A stretch of 64,000 nt of DNA, taken from the NCBI RefSeq assembly GCF_046156175.1, contig NZ_JAYLVL010000005.1, positions 62,001 to 126,000 of the forward strand, given 5' to 3'. Numbering within the stretch: position 1 is the stretch's first letter; the number at the start of each line of letters is the position of its first letter. This DNA comes from Lacisediminihabitans sp046156175 (GTDB taxonomy: Bacteria; Actinomycetota; Actinomycetes; Actinomycetales; Microbacteriaceae). A program made the position numbers and the translations under genes. This document shows positions 16,991 through 24,677 of the stretch, one piece after another. The notes under the pieces are model-generated. The model had not been told where the DNA came from, searched no databases, and worked only from the letters and a program-made list of their open reading frames with translations.

Positions 16991-18573
16991 CAGGTCACCT
17001 CCGCGAACATCTCAGCGTCCAGCCCGTATCGGGAGAAACGCTCCATCAACTGGACGCTCGGTTTTTCCGGCTGGGTCTGAACCCCGCGGTGGTGGTCCCA
17101 TCTGAACAGCGGGGAAGCCATGGGAAGTTGCTCAGTAGGCCTGGCGATCACCTCAGCAATCTCGGTGACGACACGGCGACGGGTCCCGTCCTCGTTCAGG
17201 ACGATGTCCAGATAGACGACAAGGTCGATGCTGCGCAGGATCTGCCGCAACGGGACCATGTCATCAGCCAACCCTTGTTCGCTCATCAGGATGTCGGCGA
17301 AGCGGTGCAACGCGTCGGTGGGGTTTCGGGCGTGGATGGTGGAGATCGATCCCTTCCCTGCCTGCATGGCCTTCAACGCGACCGGGCCTTCCGCTCCACG
17401 AATCTCGCCGAACAGGATGCGTTGCGCGGATGAGCGAAGCGACTCCCGGAACGCGTCCTCGAGACTGTACGTGGAGGTGAGGTCTGTGCCGGTAAGGGTG
17501 GAGGGAACGTATTGGAAGTCCGACACCTGGGCATGCCGGTGCGGCAGTTTGTTCAGATACAGTTCCCGCTCGGTTTCGATCGTGACGATCTTCTCCTCCC
17601 ACGGCACCGCCGCCATCCACGCACGTAAGAACGTCGTCTTCCCCACCTGCGGGTACCCGGCAACAAGCGCGGACAGGTTCGCTTCGCTGGCGGCCGTGAG
17701 GAACTTCGCCATCTTGTTGGTGATCGTACCCAGGCTCACCATGTCGTCCAGAGTGACATCGACATGGTTGTGTTTCCGCAAGGTCACATTCGGCACCGAA
17801 GTGATCGAAGCGCCGGTGGCTGAGAAACGGGCGCCGCCAATGTCGAGGTCGATGTGACCGTTCGGGCGACCGAATGCCCTCCCCCGCCAACTGGCAAGGT
17901 CGGCGACCATCCGCTCGAGCTCAGCGTTACTGTCCGCGATCGGCGGACGCGTCTCACGCAGCCCGCTCGAGGTGGTGATCATGACGTTGTCGTGCCCGAC
18001 AATGCTGACATCTTCGATGTTCTCCTCCCGCAGGTAGGCCTGGAACCGGCCATAGCGGAACGCCGAATCGAACACCGCCTGCACATGCCGAGCCGTCAAC
18101 TCCGGACCCCACGCGTTATCAGGCCCATCGTTGAGAGTCCGATAGTCGGTGTGGTGTTGAACCAGCCGGCGGATCTCCTTCAGCGTGTCCGTCTCGAACG
18201 GGGTCTCGGGTCCCGCCGACGCGGTGGCCACATCGAAGTCGGCGCGACTGCGCTGCGCGGCAGGGTCGAGGCTCAACTCCTTAACGATGCTGTCCACCAC
18301 TCGCCAATCGACCTCGTCAACCGACCCGCGAGCACCCACCTCAAGACGCTCCAATGCAGGTGCAGGGACTTCGTCGAGTTCGCGGGAGTCCGTCGCGGCG
18401 GCGAGCTTTGTTCCGGTGGCTGCTGCGAACAGGTGCAACGATCCTGTCGTGGGGTTGTCCGAGTTGGGCTCTGGCCCGGCCGACGGTAAACCACGGACCC
18501 GTTGCGGCGAGGCAAGCATGTCGTCGAGGAATGGCCTGGCCCGCTTTCCAGAGCCGGGCATGGGGTCGGCCAT
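16990..18573 (-). CDS. TadA/CpaF secretion ATPase
   Basis: Hexameric cytoplasmic motor for Flp pilus assembly. 527 residues: a 100-residue low-complexity head, the N-terminal domain ending VRKHNH-like TLRKHNHVDVTL (about 264-276), Walker A GYPQVGKTT (306-314), Asp box ETERELYL, Walker B RILFGEIRG (about 390) and the His box STIHARNP (about 415). All catalytic motifs are intact. The gene overlaps both neighbours by one base, showing tight coupling with the CpaE-like gene and tadB. Confidence 0.93.
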   Translation of the reverse strand: MADPMPGSGKRARPFLDDMLASPQRVRGLPSAGPEPNSDNPTTGSLHLFAAATGTKLAAATDSRELDEVPAPALERLEVGARGSVDEVDWRVVDSIVKELSLDPAAQRSRADFDVATASAGPETPFETDTLKEIRRLVQHHTDYRTLNDGPDNAWGPELTARHVQAVFDSAFRYGRFQAYLREENIEDVSIVGHDNVMITTSSGLRETRPPIADSNAELERMVADLASWRGRAFGRPNGHIDLDIGGARFSATGASITSVPNVTLRKHNHVDVTLDDMVSLGTITNKMAKFLTAASEANLSALVAGYPQVGKTTFLRAWMAAVPWEEKIVTIETERELYLNKLPHRHAQVSDFQYVPSTLTGTDLTSTYSLEDAFRESLRSSAQRILFGEIRGAEGPVALKAMQAGKGSISTIHARNPTDALHRFADILMSEQGLADDMVPLRQILRSIDLVVYLDIVLNEDGTRRRVVTEIAEVIARPTEQLPMASPLFRWDHHRGVQTQPEKPSVQLMERFSRYGLDAEMFAEVT

Positions 18574-19418
18574 CAGCTTGCCTTCCCGACGATCGTCTCG
18601 CGGGCGGGTCGGGTTTGGTCGTCGAGGATGGTGACAGCGCGACGGATGGCCTGTCGGTAGAGGTTCCGGCCGGGACGGGGGTCGGGTTTGCCGAGGGAGA
18701 ATGTGGCGGCCCCGCCGGGATCAAACGGCAGGCTCGCAAGGACCGGCATGACATGGGTGGCGAAGTCGCTGGACGGAATCGACTCGGCAGGTGGGTCGGT
18801 GAGGAGGAGCCGGTATTTTTCCGCTCTCCCGATTCCGTCGAGCCTGTCGGCGAGGTCGGGTAGTTCAATGCGCCGATACACCCGGTTGAGGTCCACCATC
18901 GTCGCTGCCGCGCATACCAGCACCCGGTCAGCCTCGTCCAGGATCGGCAGCCGGATATCGTTCGCTGTTGTCCGGCCGAGGTCGACGATCACGTCGATGC
19001 CGGCGTCGCTGAGAGACCGGAACAAACCAGGCAGACGGGCCCACAGCCCCCTGACCCCATCGATGATGGTGAGGTGAAAAAACCCAGGCACAACCCAGAG
19101 GCGGTGGTCGGGTGGCAGCGCTGGGGTTGGCATTGCGTCGATTGCGGGCAGGTCGTGAACCGCGATGGACAGTCTGGTCTCCGGGTTGAGGAGGTCTTCC
19201 CAGGTGAGAGTATCGCGGGCGTAGGCCATTGCGACCTTGTCCAGGCCTGCCACCGTCGGCGGAAGGTTGGACCGGAAGAACCCGGCCATCGCGGAGGTGA
19301 CGTTCGCCGTCTCCGCCTCAAACAGGACGACCGGGCGAGGCCAGTGCACCGCGAACGCGAGGGCGGCGGTACTGACACCGGGCGACCCGGCGAACGAGGT
19401 GAACGCGATGACGGTCAC
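18573..19418 (-). CDS. CpaE/TadZ-like ParA/MinD-fold protein with altered P-loop
   Basis: TadZ/CpaE proteins place the Tad machine at a cell site. 281 residues, with a ParA-like start (VIAFTSFAGSPGVSTAALAFA), a switch-like VIVDLGRTTANDIR and DRVLVCAAATMVDLNRVYR. The P-loop reads GSPGVST: the lysine of GKT/S is replaced and the signature lysine before it is absent, so ATP hydrolysis is doubtful. It lies directly upstream of tadA with a one-base overlap. An alternative role is as an unpaired ParA for the ParB-like proteins, which the missing lysine makes less likely. Confidence 0.8.
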   Translation of the reverse strand: MTVIAFTSFAGSPGVSTAALAFAVHWPRPVVLFEAETANVTSAMAGFFRSNLPPTVAGLDKVAMAYARDTLTWEDLLNPETRLSIAVHDLPAIDAMPTPALPPDHRLWVVPGFFHLTIIDGVRGLWARLPGLFRSLSDAGIDVIVDLGRTTANDIRLPILDEADRVLVCAAATMVDLNRVYRRIELPDLADRLDGIGRAEKYRLLLTDPPAESIPSSDFATHVMPVLASLPFDPGGAATFSLGKPDPRPGRNLYRQAIRRAVTILDDQTRPARETIVGKAS

Positions 19419-19420
19419 GG

Positions 19421-20194
19421 TCAGCCGTTCGCCCCGGTCAGGTAGATCGCTACCGTCCCGGCCGCTGCCCGGCCGGTGAGATCCGCGGCGACCGTCTCGC
19501 TGACGTACACATCGACAATGGTGGTGCCCGATTGCTGGTTAATACTGGTTTCGAAAACCACCCCCGGAATCGTGGAGGTGGTGACGCTCGCATCCCCGAT
19601 GGTGTTCGAGGCGATCGGAACAATTTCGACGCGGTTGCCGGCGACGAGGCGTTCGGCGGGCAGTTGTGAGGGTTTGAGCGAGAGGCCGACGAGGGCGCGG
19701 CCCATCGGGATCTGCTCTGTCGCGGCGATAGCCGCTGGGGTGACGAGGCTGCCTTTGGGTAGGTCGACGGTTGTCACTTTTCCGATCACCTCCGAAGGCG
19801 TGCTGGTTGAGATAGCGGGCGAGCGTTGGCCGGAGGCCAATGCCAGGGAGGTGAGGTCATCCGCGGTGATGGTCGTGCCCCGCGGGATGGTGTGGGAAAC
19901 GGCGAAGACTTCGTCCGGGTGCCCGAGGGAGGTGTAGAGGAACACGCTGAGGAGACCACCGACGAGGATAAGCGCGGTCGCCCCGGCCACCCAAATCCAC
20001 GACCGCCTCGTCCGGACAGGTCTGACAGCTCCAACTTCGGTCGCCGAGCGTGCCGGTCTCACAGCAGACGGCGTCGCCGTAGTGGTCGCCACAGGCCCAA
20101 CCCTTCTCACAGACAGTCGCTGCCTTAAAGGGGTACGACGAAAGGGAGGAAGTGGTTCAAACAGGTTCTGAGTTTTTTCCCCGTCGACCGGCAC
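19421..20194 (-). CDS. CpaB/RcpC-like SAF-domain protein
   Basis: 257 residues beginning at GTG 20194. A basic cytoplasmic N-terminus (about 70 residues) is followed by one membrane helix (WIWVAGATALILVGGLLSVFL) and a SAF domain (FAVSHTIPRGTTITADDL, about 98-160) of the type found in CpaB/RcpC. The C-terminal part is beta-rich. CpaB proteins are periplasmic or wall-zone components of Tad assembly. It appears to be the first gene of the tad operon; the 74 bases upstream probably hold the promoter. Confidence 0.82.
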   Translation of the reverse strand: MPVDGEKTQNLFEPLPPFRRTPLRQRLSVRRVGPVATTTATPSAVRPARSATEVGAVRPVRTRRSWIWVAGATALILVGGLLSVFLYTSLGHPDEVFAVSHTIPRGTTITADDLTSLALASGQRSPAISTSTPSEVIGKVTTVDLPKGSLVTPAAIAATEQIPMGRALVGLSLKPSQLPAERLVAGNRVEIVPIASNTIGDASVTTSTIPGVVFETSINQQSGTTIVDVYVSETVAADLTGRAAAGTVAIYLTGANG

Positions 20195-20268
20195 CCGAGG
20201 CAGGGTGATACGGTCAGTCTAGGGTCCTTGCGAAAACGGCGGCAAGGAAATTTCAGCCCGAATTTGCT

Positions 20269-20599
20269 TTACTTGTGGCCCGTGATGGTTCGACGAAAAT
20301 CGTTCACGGCATCGTCGAACGCCACCGCATCGATCCGCCAACGGCGGCGGTTACAGCGGCCGACGAGGTTGGTGTTGTGAAGATCGGTCTCCGCAACCAA
20401 CAGACCTGCCGCAACAAGTGGACGGATCTGGCCGGTCACCGCGCTGCGACTGATACCGAGTTCACCCATCAACCCGGCGGCGGTGCAATATCCTTTCACG
20501 GAACGCGGTCCGCAAGATGCGGACGCGCGCGTCCGAGCCGCCGAGCGCGCGGGAAAGCGCGAGTAGGGCGATGTTCTCATCGGGCGACGATCGTGGCAC
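20269..20599 (-). pseudogene. Winged-helix (ArsR-like) regulator gene with frameshift
   Basis: From GTG 20599 one frame reads PRSSPDENIALLALSRALGGSDARVRILRTAFRE, a typical winged-helix N-terminus, but stops at 20462. The next frame continues the fold: GYCTAAGLMGELGISRSAVTGQIRPL, the recognition helix and wing, to TAA at 20269. The switch falls at an AAA run (20494-20496 on the plus strand). Removing one base joins both halves into a protein of about 109 residues. This could be a real mutation or a sequencing error; a start at ATG 20607 in the second frame yields a non-family N-terminus. Confidence 0.6.
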
Positions 20600-20663
20600 G
20601 CCCCCATTGTCGCGCGCGGGCACGGAGCGTGGGAAGCCCCAAATAGGCGTGCGCCTGACTTTC

Positions 20664-21392
20664 CTAAGCCGCGAGGTATTCGGTCTGGGCGGCGGTTGAC
20701 AGGCGCCTGCGAATCCGGGTGAGGCGGCTTCGCAGCCCCTCGAGGCTTAGCCCCATCTCCGCCGCGATCGCCGCATGGGTCTGCTCCCCCAGCGACGCCT
20801 TGATCAACAACGCAACCTCGGCACGCTCAAGAATGCGCCTGCCGACCGCCCAAGCAAGAAGGTTAGCGAGCTCCGCCTCCGGTGTGGGCTCGGGGGCCCA
20901 CGCTGCGGAAACTGTTTCAAGAAATTGGTCGGTGACGGTGATGGTCCGCGCCGCGATAAGACGTTCGTTCGCGGACGGCTCGGGGGCGAGGAATCGAAGC
21001 ATGTTCATCGTCAGGTTCGCCATCACGCGCACTTCCAGATGCATCCGGTACGTCCGGATACTCTCCCACGCAGCACCGATTGCGTAGCCTGCACGGTCGG
21101 CCCGCTCCAGATCGTCCAACCCGCGTACGCGTTGGGCGATTCTCTGCGCGGCAGGAATCAGTGCTTGAAGCAGTACCCGGTCGGCTGCAGCGTTCCCGTC
21201 ACGGCCGAGCCTCAGCAGAAGGTGCAGGAGTGCGTCCTGGTCGCATCCGCTGGTCTGACGAATCATTGCAAGCAGCTCGGCTCCGCTGTGTCGACCTGGT
21301 GCGCCGCAGTCGATGGCGCGGCCGGCCAGGGTTGCCCATTCGCGATTCAACTGGGTGATCAGGGACGGTGCTCGCAGAAAAGTAGTCGACAT
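20664..21392 (-). CDS. Sigma-region-4-like HTH protein
   Basis: About 242 residues from ATG 21392, preceded by AAAGGAGCACACC. The C-terminus LGEQTHAAIAAEMGLSLEGLRSRLTRIRRRL is a helix-turn-helix like sigma region 4, and the central part (DDLERADRAGYAIGAAWESIRTYR) has the helical feel of region 2 but weak match. The first ATG of the open frame (21425) has no ribosome site. It faces the plus-strand block across the control region and likely regulates one or both blocks; the partner protein at 22108 has similar features. Confidence 0.7.
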   Translation of the reverse strand: MSTTFLRAPSLITQLNREWATLAGRAIDCGAPGRHSGAELLAMIRQTSGCDQDALLHLLLRLGRDGNAAADRVLLQALIPAAQRIAQRVRGLDDLERADRAGYAIGAAWESIRTYRMHLEVRVMANLTMNMLRFLAPEPSANERLIAARTITVTDQFLETVSAAWAPEPTPEAELANLLAWAVGRRILERAEVALLIKASLGEQTHAAIAAEMGLSLEGLRSRLTRIRRRLSTAAQTEYLAA

Positions 21393-21681
21393 GGTGTGCT
21401 CCTTTGAGTGGGGGAATACGGTCACCTGCGATCCTCCTCACCGCACGTGTATGGGTGCGTGTAATGGGTGCGTGTACTGCGCGGGAGCCTGGTCAGTGGC
21501 TCGGCAACCCGGACGCACTGACGCGTGTACTGGAGAGCGCGAACGTGTTCCCACGCGTGTGTCCTCGCCGGTACTGGAGAGTGAAATGTCATCCCGCGCG
21601 ACGAGATTGACCCACTCCCCCATCCCCCACCCACCCCTTGAAGGTGGACAGGTCATTTGGACCCGTCCTGACGGAGGAACC
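21393..21681. promoter_or_regulatory. Divergent control region with direct repeats
   Basis: Non-coding region between the two divergent gene blocks. It contains a perfect tandem repeat of atgggtgcgtgta (21451-21463 and 21464-21476), two copies of gtactggagag 44 bases apart (21527-21537 and 21571-21581), and further gcgtgt words. These are good candidates for binding sites of an element-encoded regulator or ParB/Rep protein. Exact promoters could not be assigned. Confidence 0.6.
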
Positions 21682-22047
21682 ATGGACGTTGAGCGAAACA
21701 CGGAAGACGTGGACGGCGGACTCCGGTCCGCTCGGGAACCGGCCCCGAGCGCGCCCGATCGCCCCGCGTGGGCGTTGACTGAACTCACCCGCACGGGTGC
21801 CGGGCGGGCACCCACCAGCCACCTCGGCACCGACCCGCGCGGCATCGAGTGGGTTCGCCCGACCGAGTTGGCGCCTCGGATCGGCGCGGGCATCATGCAG
21901 CGAGGCGCGGATGCGCACCGCGACGTACACGCCTGGGTACGGGGGGCGGCAGAGCGGTCGGACCGTGCGCGCCGTCTGGCGCCGCTGTCAGCGTTCGGCA
22001 AGAACGGGCCAGCACCATCCACGGGTCGCGATCCAATCGGCCGGTGA
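21682..22047 (+). CDS. Conserved-looking hypothetical protein, first gene of plus-strand block
   Basis: 121 residues from ATG 21682, preceded closely by GGAGGAACC, a strong ribosome site. The N-terminal 30 residues are acidic; the middle reads LTRTGAGRAPTSHLGTDPRGIEWVRPTELAPRIGAGIMQRG; the C-terminal part is basic and helical. There is no signal peptide or membrane segment. I do not recognise a family. Its position next to the control region suggests an early-expressed accessory or regulatory role. Confidence 0.65.
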   Translation: MDVERNTEDVDGGLRSAREPAPSAPDRPAWALTELTRTGAGRAPTSHLGTDPRGIEWVRPTELAPRIGAGIMQRGADAHRDVHAWVRGAAERSDRARRLAPLSAFGKNGPAPSTGRDPIGR

Positions 22048-22107
22048 TACGCCATGTCCCACTACTCATCCCATCACCGAGCACCCCTGTCGAAGGAGTC
22101 CACCGCC

Positions 22108-22920
22108 ATGAACACGCACATCCCGCAAGAACAATTCACCTCGCCGCGCTTCGATTCCGCAGAAAGGCTTCGCGCTGTGCTGAAACGGCTTGACGCTGCC
22201 GGTCCGGGTGCGTGGAAGGCTGACCAGGAAGCCCGGGAACTCATGCTGTTCGCGGAGCACAAGTATCGGCGGTTAGCCTCCACCTGGCATCGCGATGCTG
22301 CCGATGCCGCTCAGGCCGCGTTCCTTGCGATGATCGCGCCGACAACGCGAAACGCGGACGACCCCTGGGCGGTAGTGACTACCGCGGTGGCCCGAACCCT
22401 CAAGGCGGAGACCCGGGCTGAGCGGCACATGATCTCCACCGAACGAGCCCGCCACCCAGCGACTCTCGTGGATGACCCGCCGATCCGAGCCGGCGAGCAC
22501 GAAGAATTCGTCTTCGACATCCTCCACACCGAACCAGACCCCGCCCCCAGCGACGGGCACATCGATCGTTCACTCATCGCGGAGGCGGTGCGGTTCCTTG
22601 CCGTCCTGGGCTGGCCCGATGACCTCGCCCAAGCGGGCGTCGACTATGTCACCGACCGGCTGATCGACGCCGGGAACCGCGAGACCGCTTTCGAATCGTT
22701 GCGCCGGGACGCGTCCATTCCCGCACAGCTTGACATCTCGCGAACCTCGTGGACACGGTTGGTGCGGTTGCTTCTCGGCGGCAAAGTCTCCCCGACGGTC
22801 CCTTCGCAGCACGGAATCCTGGCGCGAGTGGCGCTTGGCGAAACCGCGGTAACCCTCCTCGCCGACGACAGCCTCGTCCTTGCCGTGGTGGGGTCTCCCC
22901 GGTTGGGGTGGGCGGCATGA
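22108..22920 (+). CDS. Sigma-factor-like helical protein of the ICE
   Basis: 270 residues from ATG 22108, which follows GAAGGAGTCCACCGCC. The first half resembles sigma region 2 (KYRRLASTWHRDAADAAQAAFLAM, about 53-76, with DDPWAVVTTAVARTLKAETRAER after it). The second half is a helical domain ending RTSWTRLVRLLLGG. It overlaps the following parB-like gene by 4 bases (ATGA), so the two are co-expressed. It may control transcription of the transfer genes or assist the ParB-like protein; neither is shown. Confidence 0.65.
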   Translation: MNTHIPQEQFTSPRFDSAERLRAVLKRLDAAGPGAWKADQEARELMLFAEHKYRRLASTWHRDAADAAQAAFLAMIAPTTRNADDPWAVVTTAVARTLKAETRAERHMISTERARHPATLVDDPPIRAGEHEEFVFDILHTEPDPAPSDGHIDRSLIAEAVRFLAVLGWPDDLAQAGVDYVTDRLIDAGNRETAFESLRRDASIPAQLDISRTSWTRLVRLLLGGKVSPTVPSQHGILARVALGETAVTLLADDSLVLAVVGSPRLGWAA

Positions 22921-23978
22921 CAGAAGGGCATATCGAACTTGCCCGAGCGGTCGCCTCGATTCGGGTCGGACACCGCCTGCGCACGGATTTGGGCGACCTT
23001 GATGAGCTGGTGCAGTCGATCGAACTGCAGGGGTTGTTGCAGCCGATCACGATCAGCCCAGACGGGACTCTGATCTGTGGGGTGAGGCGGTACGCGGCAG
23101 TGCTCGAGCTCGGGTGGAAAACCGTCAACGTGTGGGTGCGATCCGGAATCTCCACAGATCTCGAACAACTCATGGCTGAGCAGCATGAGAACACTTTGCG
23201 CAAACCCTTCACCCCGCTCGAGGCCGCCCGGCTGTACGCAGAGCTGAAGCCCCTCTACCAGGAAGACGCCGCCCGGCGGAAAGCCGCAACCCAATACCGA
23301 TTTGACCCCGAAAACGTTGAATTTGCCGGTCCCGCAAAATTTGCGGGACCGTACGGGGACGCCCGCGCGCAAGCTGCTCGCGCCATCACCGGTAGACGAT
23401 CAGACCTAACCCTAGAACGGGTCCTTGAAGTCCAACGTCTCGCCACCGACCCCGCCGCCGCCCCGCACATTCGTGAAACCGCGGTTCGTGAGCTGGAAGC
23501 AATGGACAACGACCACAAGGTCAACCGCCACTATCTCGTCGTCAAGGCCGCGCTGACTTCAGGTGCGTCGGAAGTCAGCTCACCCCAAACTCAGCCGCTG
23601 AATGAGTTGGATGCGCCGACGTCAGGGATGCCCTTCCGTCCCGCCGGGGACGAAGACGATCTTGTGCAGGCGGCCCGGCATGCTCTCACCCGCGCGCGCG
23701 CAACACGAAGCATCGCCCGCACGACACCCGACGGGGCTGTTCGTCAGCCACCGACGGAGGTGGCACATTTCGGTGTTCGGGCGTTCCTGATGACGATCAC
23801 CGAAACCGATTACTGGTGGCTGCATTACGACGCAGAAGAGATCGGTGGCGCCTTGAGCGTCGATCAGTGGGAACGGTTCAACGACTGGGTTGCCCAATCC
23901 GTTGCCTTCCACGAGACCGCCCGCACGGCCGCGAAGCTCGCAGCCGTGGCACCGGCCACCGCAGGTGAGGGCATGTGA
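22917..23978 (+). CDS. ParB/Spo0J-like protein (second of two)
   Basis: 353 residues. ParB N-terminal domain: VASIRVGHRLRTDLGDLDELVQSIELQGLLQPI (about 11-45), a CGVRRYAAVLELG box near 58-70 where GERRxRA is usual, and LMAEQHENTLRKPFTPLEAA. A predicted helix-turn-helix region and a C-terminal domain with WWLHYDAEEIGG follow. It differs from the other ParB-like protein in length and tail, so the two are not recent duplicates. Its own gene contains a 25-bp near-perfect palindrome (23327-23351). Confidence 0.85.
   Translation: MTEGHIELARAVASIRVGHRLRTDLGDLDELVQSIELQGLLQPITISPDGTLICGVRRYAAVLELGWKTVNVWVRSGISTDLEQLMAEQHENTLRKPFTPLEAARLYAELKPLYQEDAARRKAATQYRFDPENVEFAGPAKFAGPYGDARAQAARAITGRRSDLTLERVLEVQRLATDPAAAPHIRETAVRELEAMDNDHKVNRHYLVVKAALTSGASEVSSPQTQPLNELDAPTSGMPFRPAGDEDDLVQAARHALTRARATRSIARTTPDGAVRQPPTEVAHFGVRAFLMTITETDYWWLHYDAEEIGGALSVDQWERFNDWVAQSVAFHETARTAAKLAAVAPATAGEGM
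23327..23351. repeat. 25-bp palindrome inside the second parB-like gene
   Basis: The arms cggtcccgcaaa and tttgcgggaccg are perfect 12-base inverted repeats around a single central base. In protein terms it encodes FAGPAKFAGP. A palindrome this exact in a coding region is unusual; it could be a binding site for the ParB-like protein itself or an mRNA hairpin. Confidence 0.75.
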
Positions 23979-24018
23979 CACACCTGAGGAGAACATCCCT
24001 CCATGAACGGAAGCTCCT

Positions 24019-24669
24019 GTGAAACCACGTCGTCGTCTGATCATCGCCCTCATCTTTGCGGGCGCCCTGCTGACGGGCATGGTCGGCGTCGGAATATACG
24101 GGCTACTTCAGCCCGCGAAGCAAATCCCCATGCCGACCGTGACAACAGGCGTTGCCACTGCAAGTCCGGTCCCGATCGCCCGAACGCCCCTGAAGCCCTT
24201 GCCTCGCACCGGCGACGCGGTGGCATATGCGAAAGCCGTGACCCCGGCGCTTTTCAGCTGGAACACGATGTCCGCGTTGGAGCCGGAGGACTACGAATCC
24301 GTGGTCACCGAGGACGCCGCCCCGACCGGAGTCGAAACCTCGGCTCTGGTGAACGACCTCGCCGCCTACTTCCCGACCGACACCCAGTGGCAACAACTGC
24401 GGGACTACAAGACCGCCGAAACGGTAACCATCCAGCACGCCGACATCCCCGCCGCCTGGGGTCAGGCCGTGGCATCCGACCCGACCGCGGTGCGACCCGG
24501 GACGGTTGCGGTAAACATCGCCGCTGTCCGACACCGCACCGGAGCCTGGTACGGGACACCAGCGGTAACCTCCGACCCGGTGACTTTCACCGTGTTCGTG
24601 ACCTGCCAGCCGACCTTTGACCGCTGCCACATCCTGCGGCTGTCGGGGCTGAACGCCCCGCTGAAGTAG
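24019..24669 (+). CDS. Membrane-anchored transfer protein, TcpC/VirB8-like candidate
   Basis: 216 residues beginning at GTG 24019 (after GGAAGCTCCT). A short basic tail, one membrane helix (RLIIALIFAGALLTGMVGVGIYGLL), a Pro/Thr linker, and an extracellular alpha/beta domain with two late cysteines (TCQPTFDRCH). This layout and its position ahead of the wall hydrolase and channel genes match TcpC/VirB8-type components of Gram-positive conjugation systems, though sequence identity cannot be judged by eye. Confidence 0.6.
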   Translation: MKPRRRLIIALIFAGALLTGMVGVGIYGLLQPAKQIPMPTVTTGVATASPVPIARTPLKPLPRTGDAVAYAKAVTPALFSWNTMSALEPEDYESVVTEDAAPTGVETSALVNDLAAYFPTDTQWQQLRDYKTAETVTIQHADIPAAWGQAVASDPTAVRPGTVAVNIAAVRHRTGAWYGTPAVTSDPVTFTVFVTCQPTFDRCHILRLSGLNAPLK

Positions 24670-24677
24670 GCCCGGCC

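Noticed and set aside
18573..19418. CpaE-like protein as a functional ParA
   Set aside because: The P-loop lysine is missing and the gene is embedded between cpaB-like and tadA with overlaps.
21440..21600. CRISPR-like array suggested by repeats in the control region
   Set aside because: Repeats are only 11-13 bases, directly adjacent or few in number, with no spacer pattern or cas genes in the window.
21438..22055. 205-codon minus-strand ORF over the control region and the gene at 21682
   Set aside because: It spans the repeat region and lies opposite a gene with a strong ribosome site; its composition is that of an antisense shadow.
6324..23978. The element as a plasmid with a ParAB partition system
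   Set aside because: Two ParB-like genes exist but no ParA with an intact P-loop, and integrase plus tRNA junction show an integrated element.
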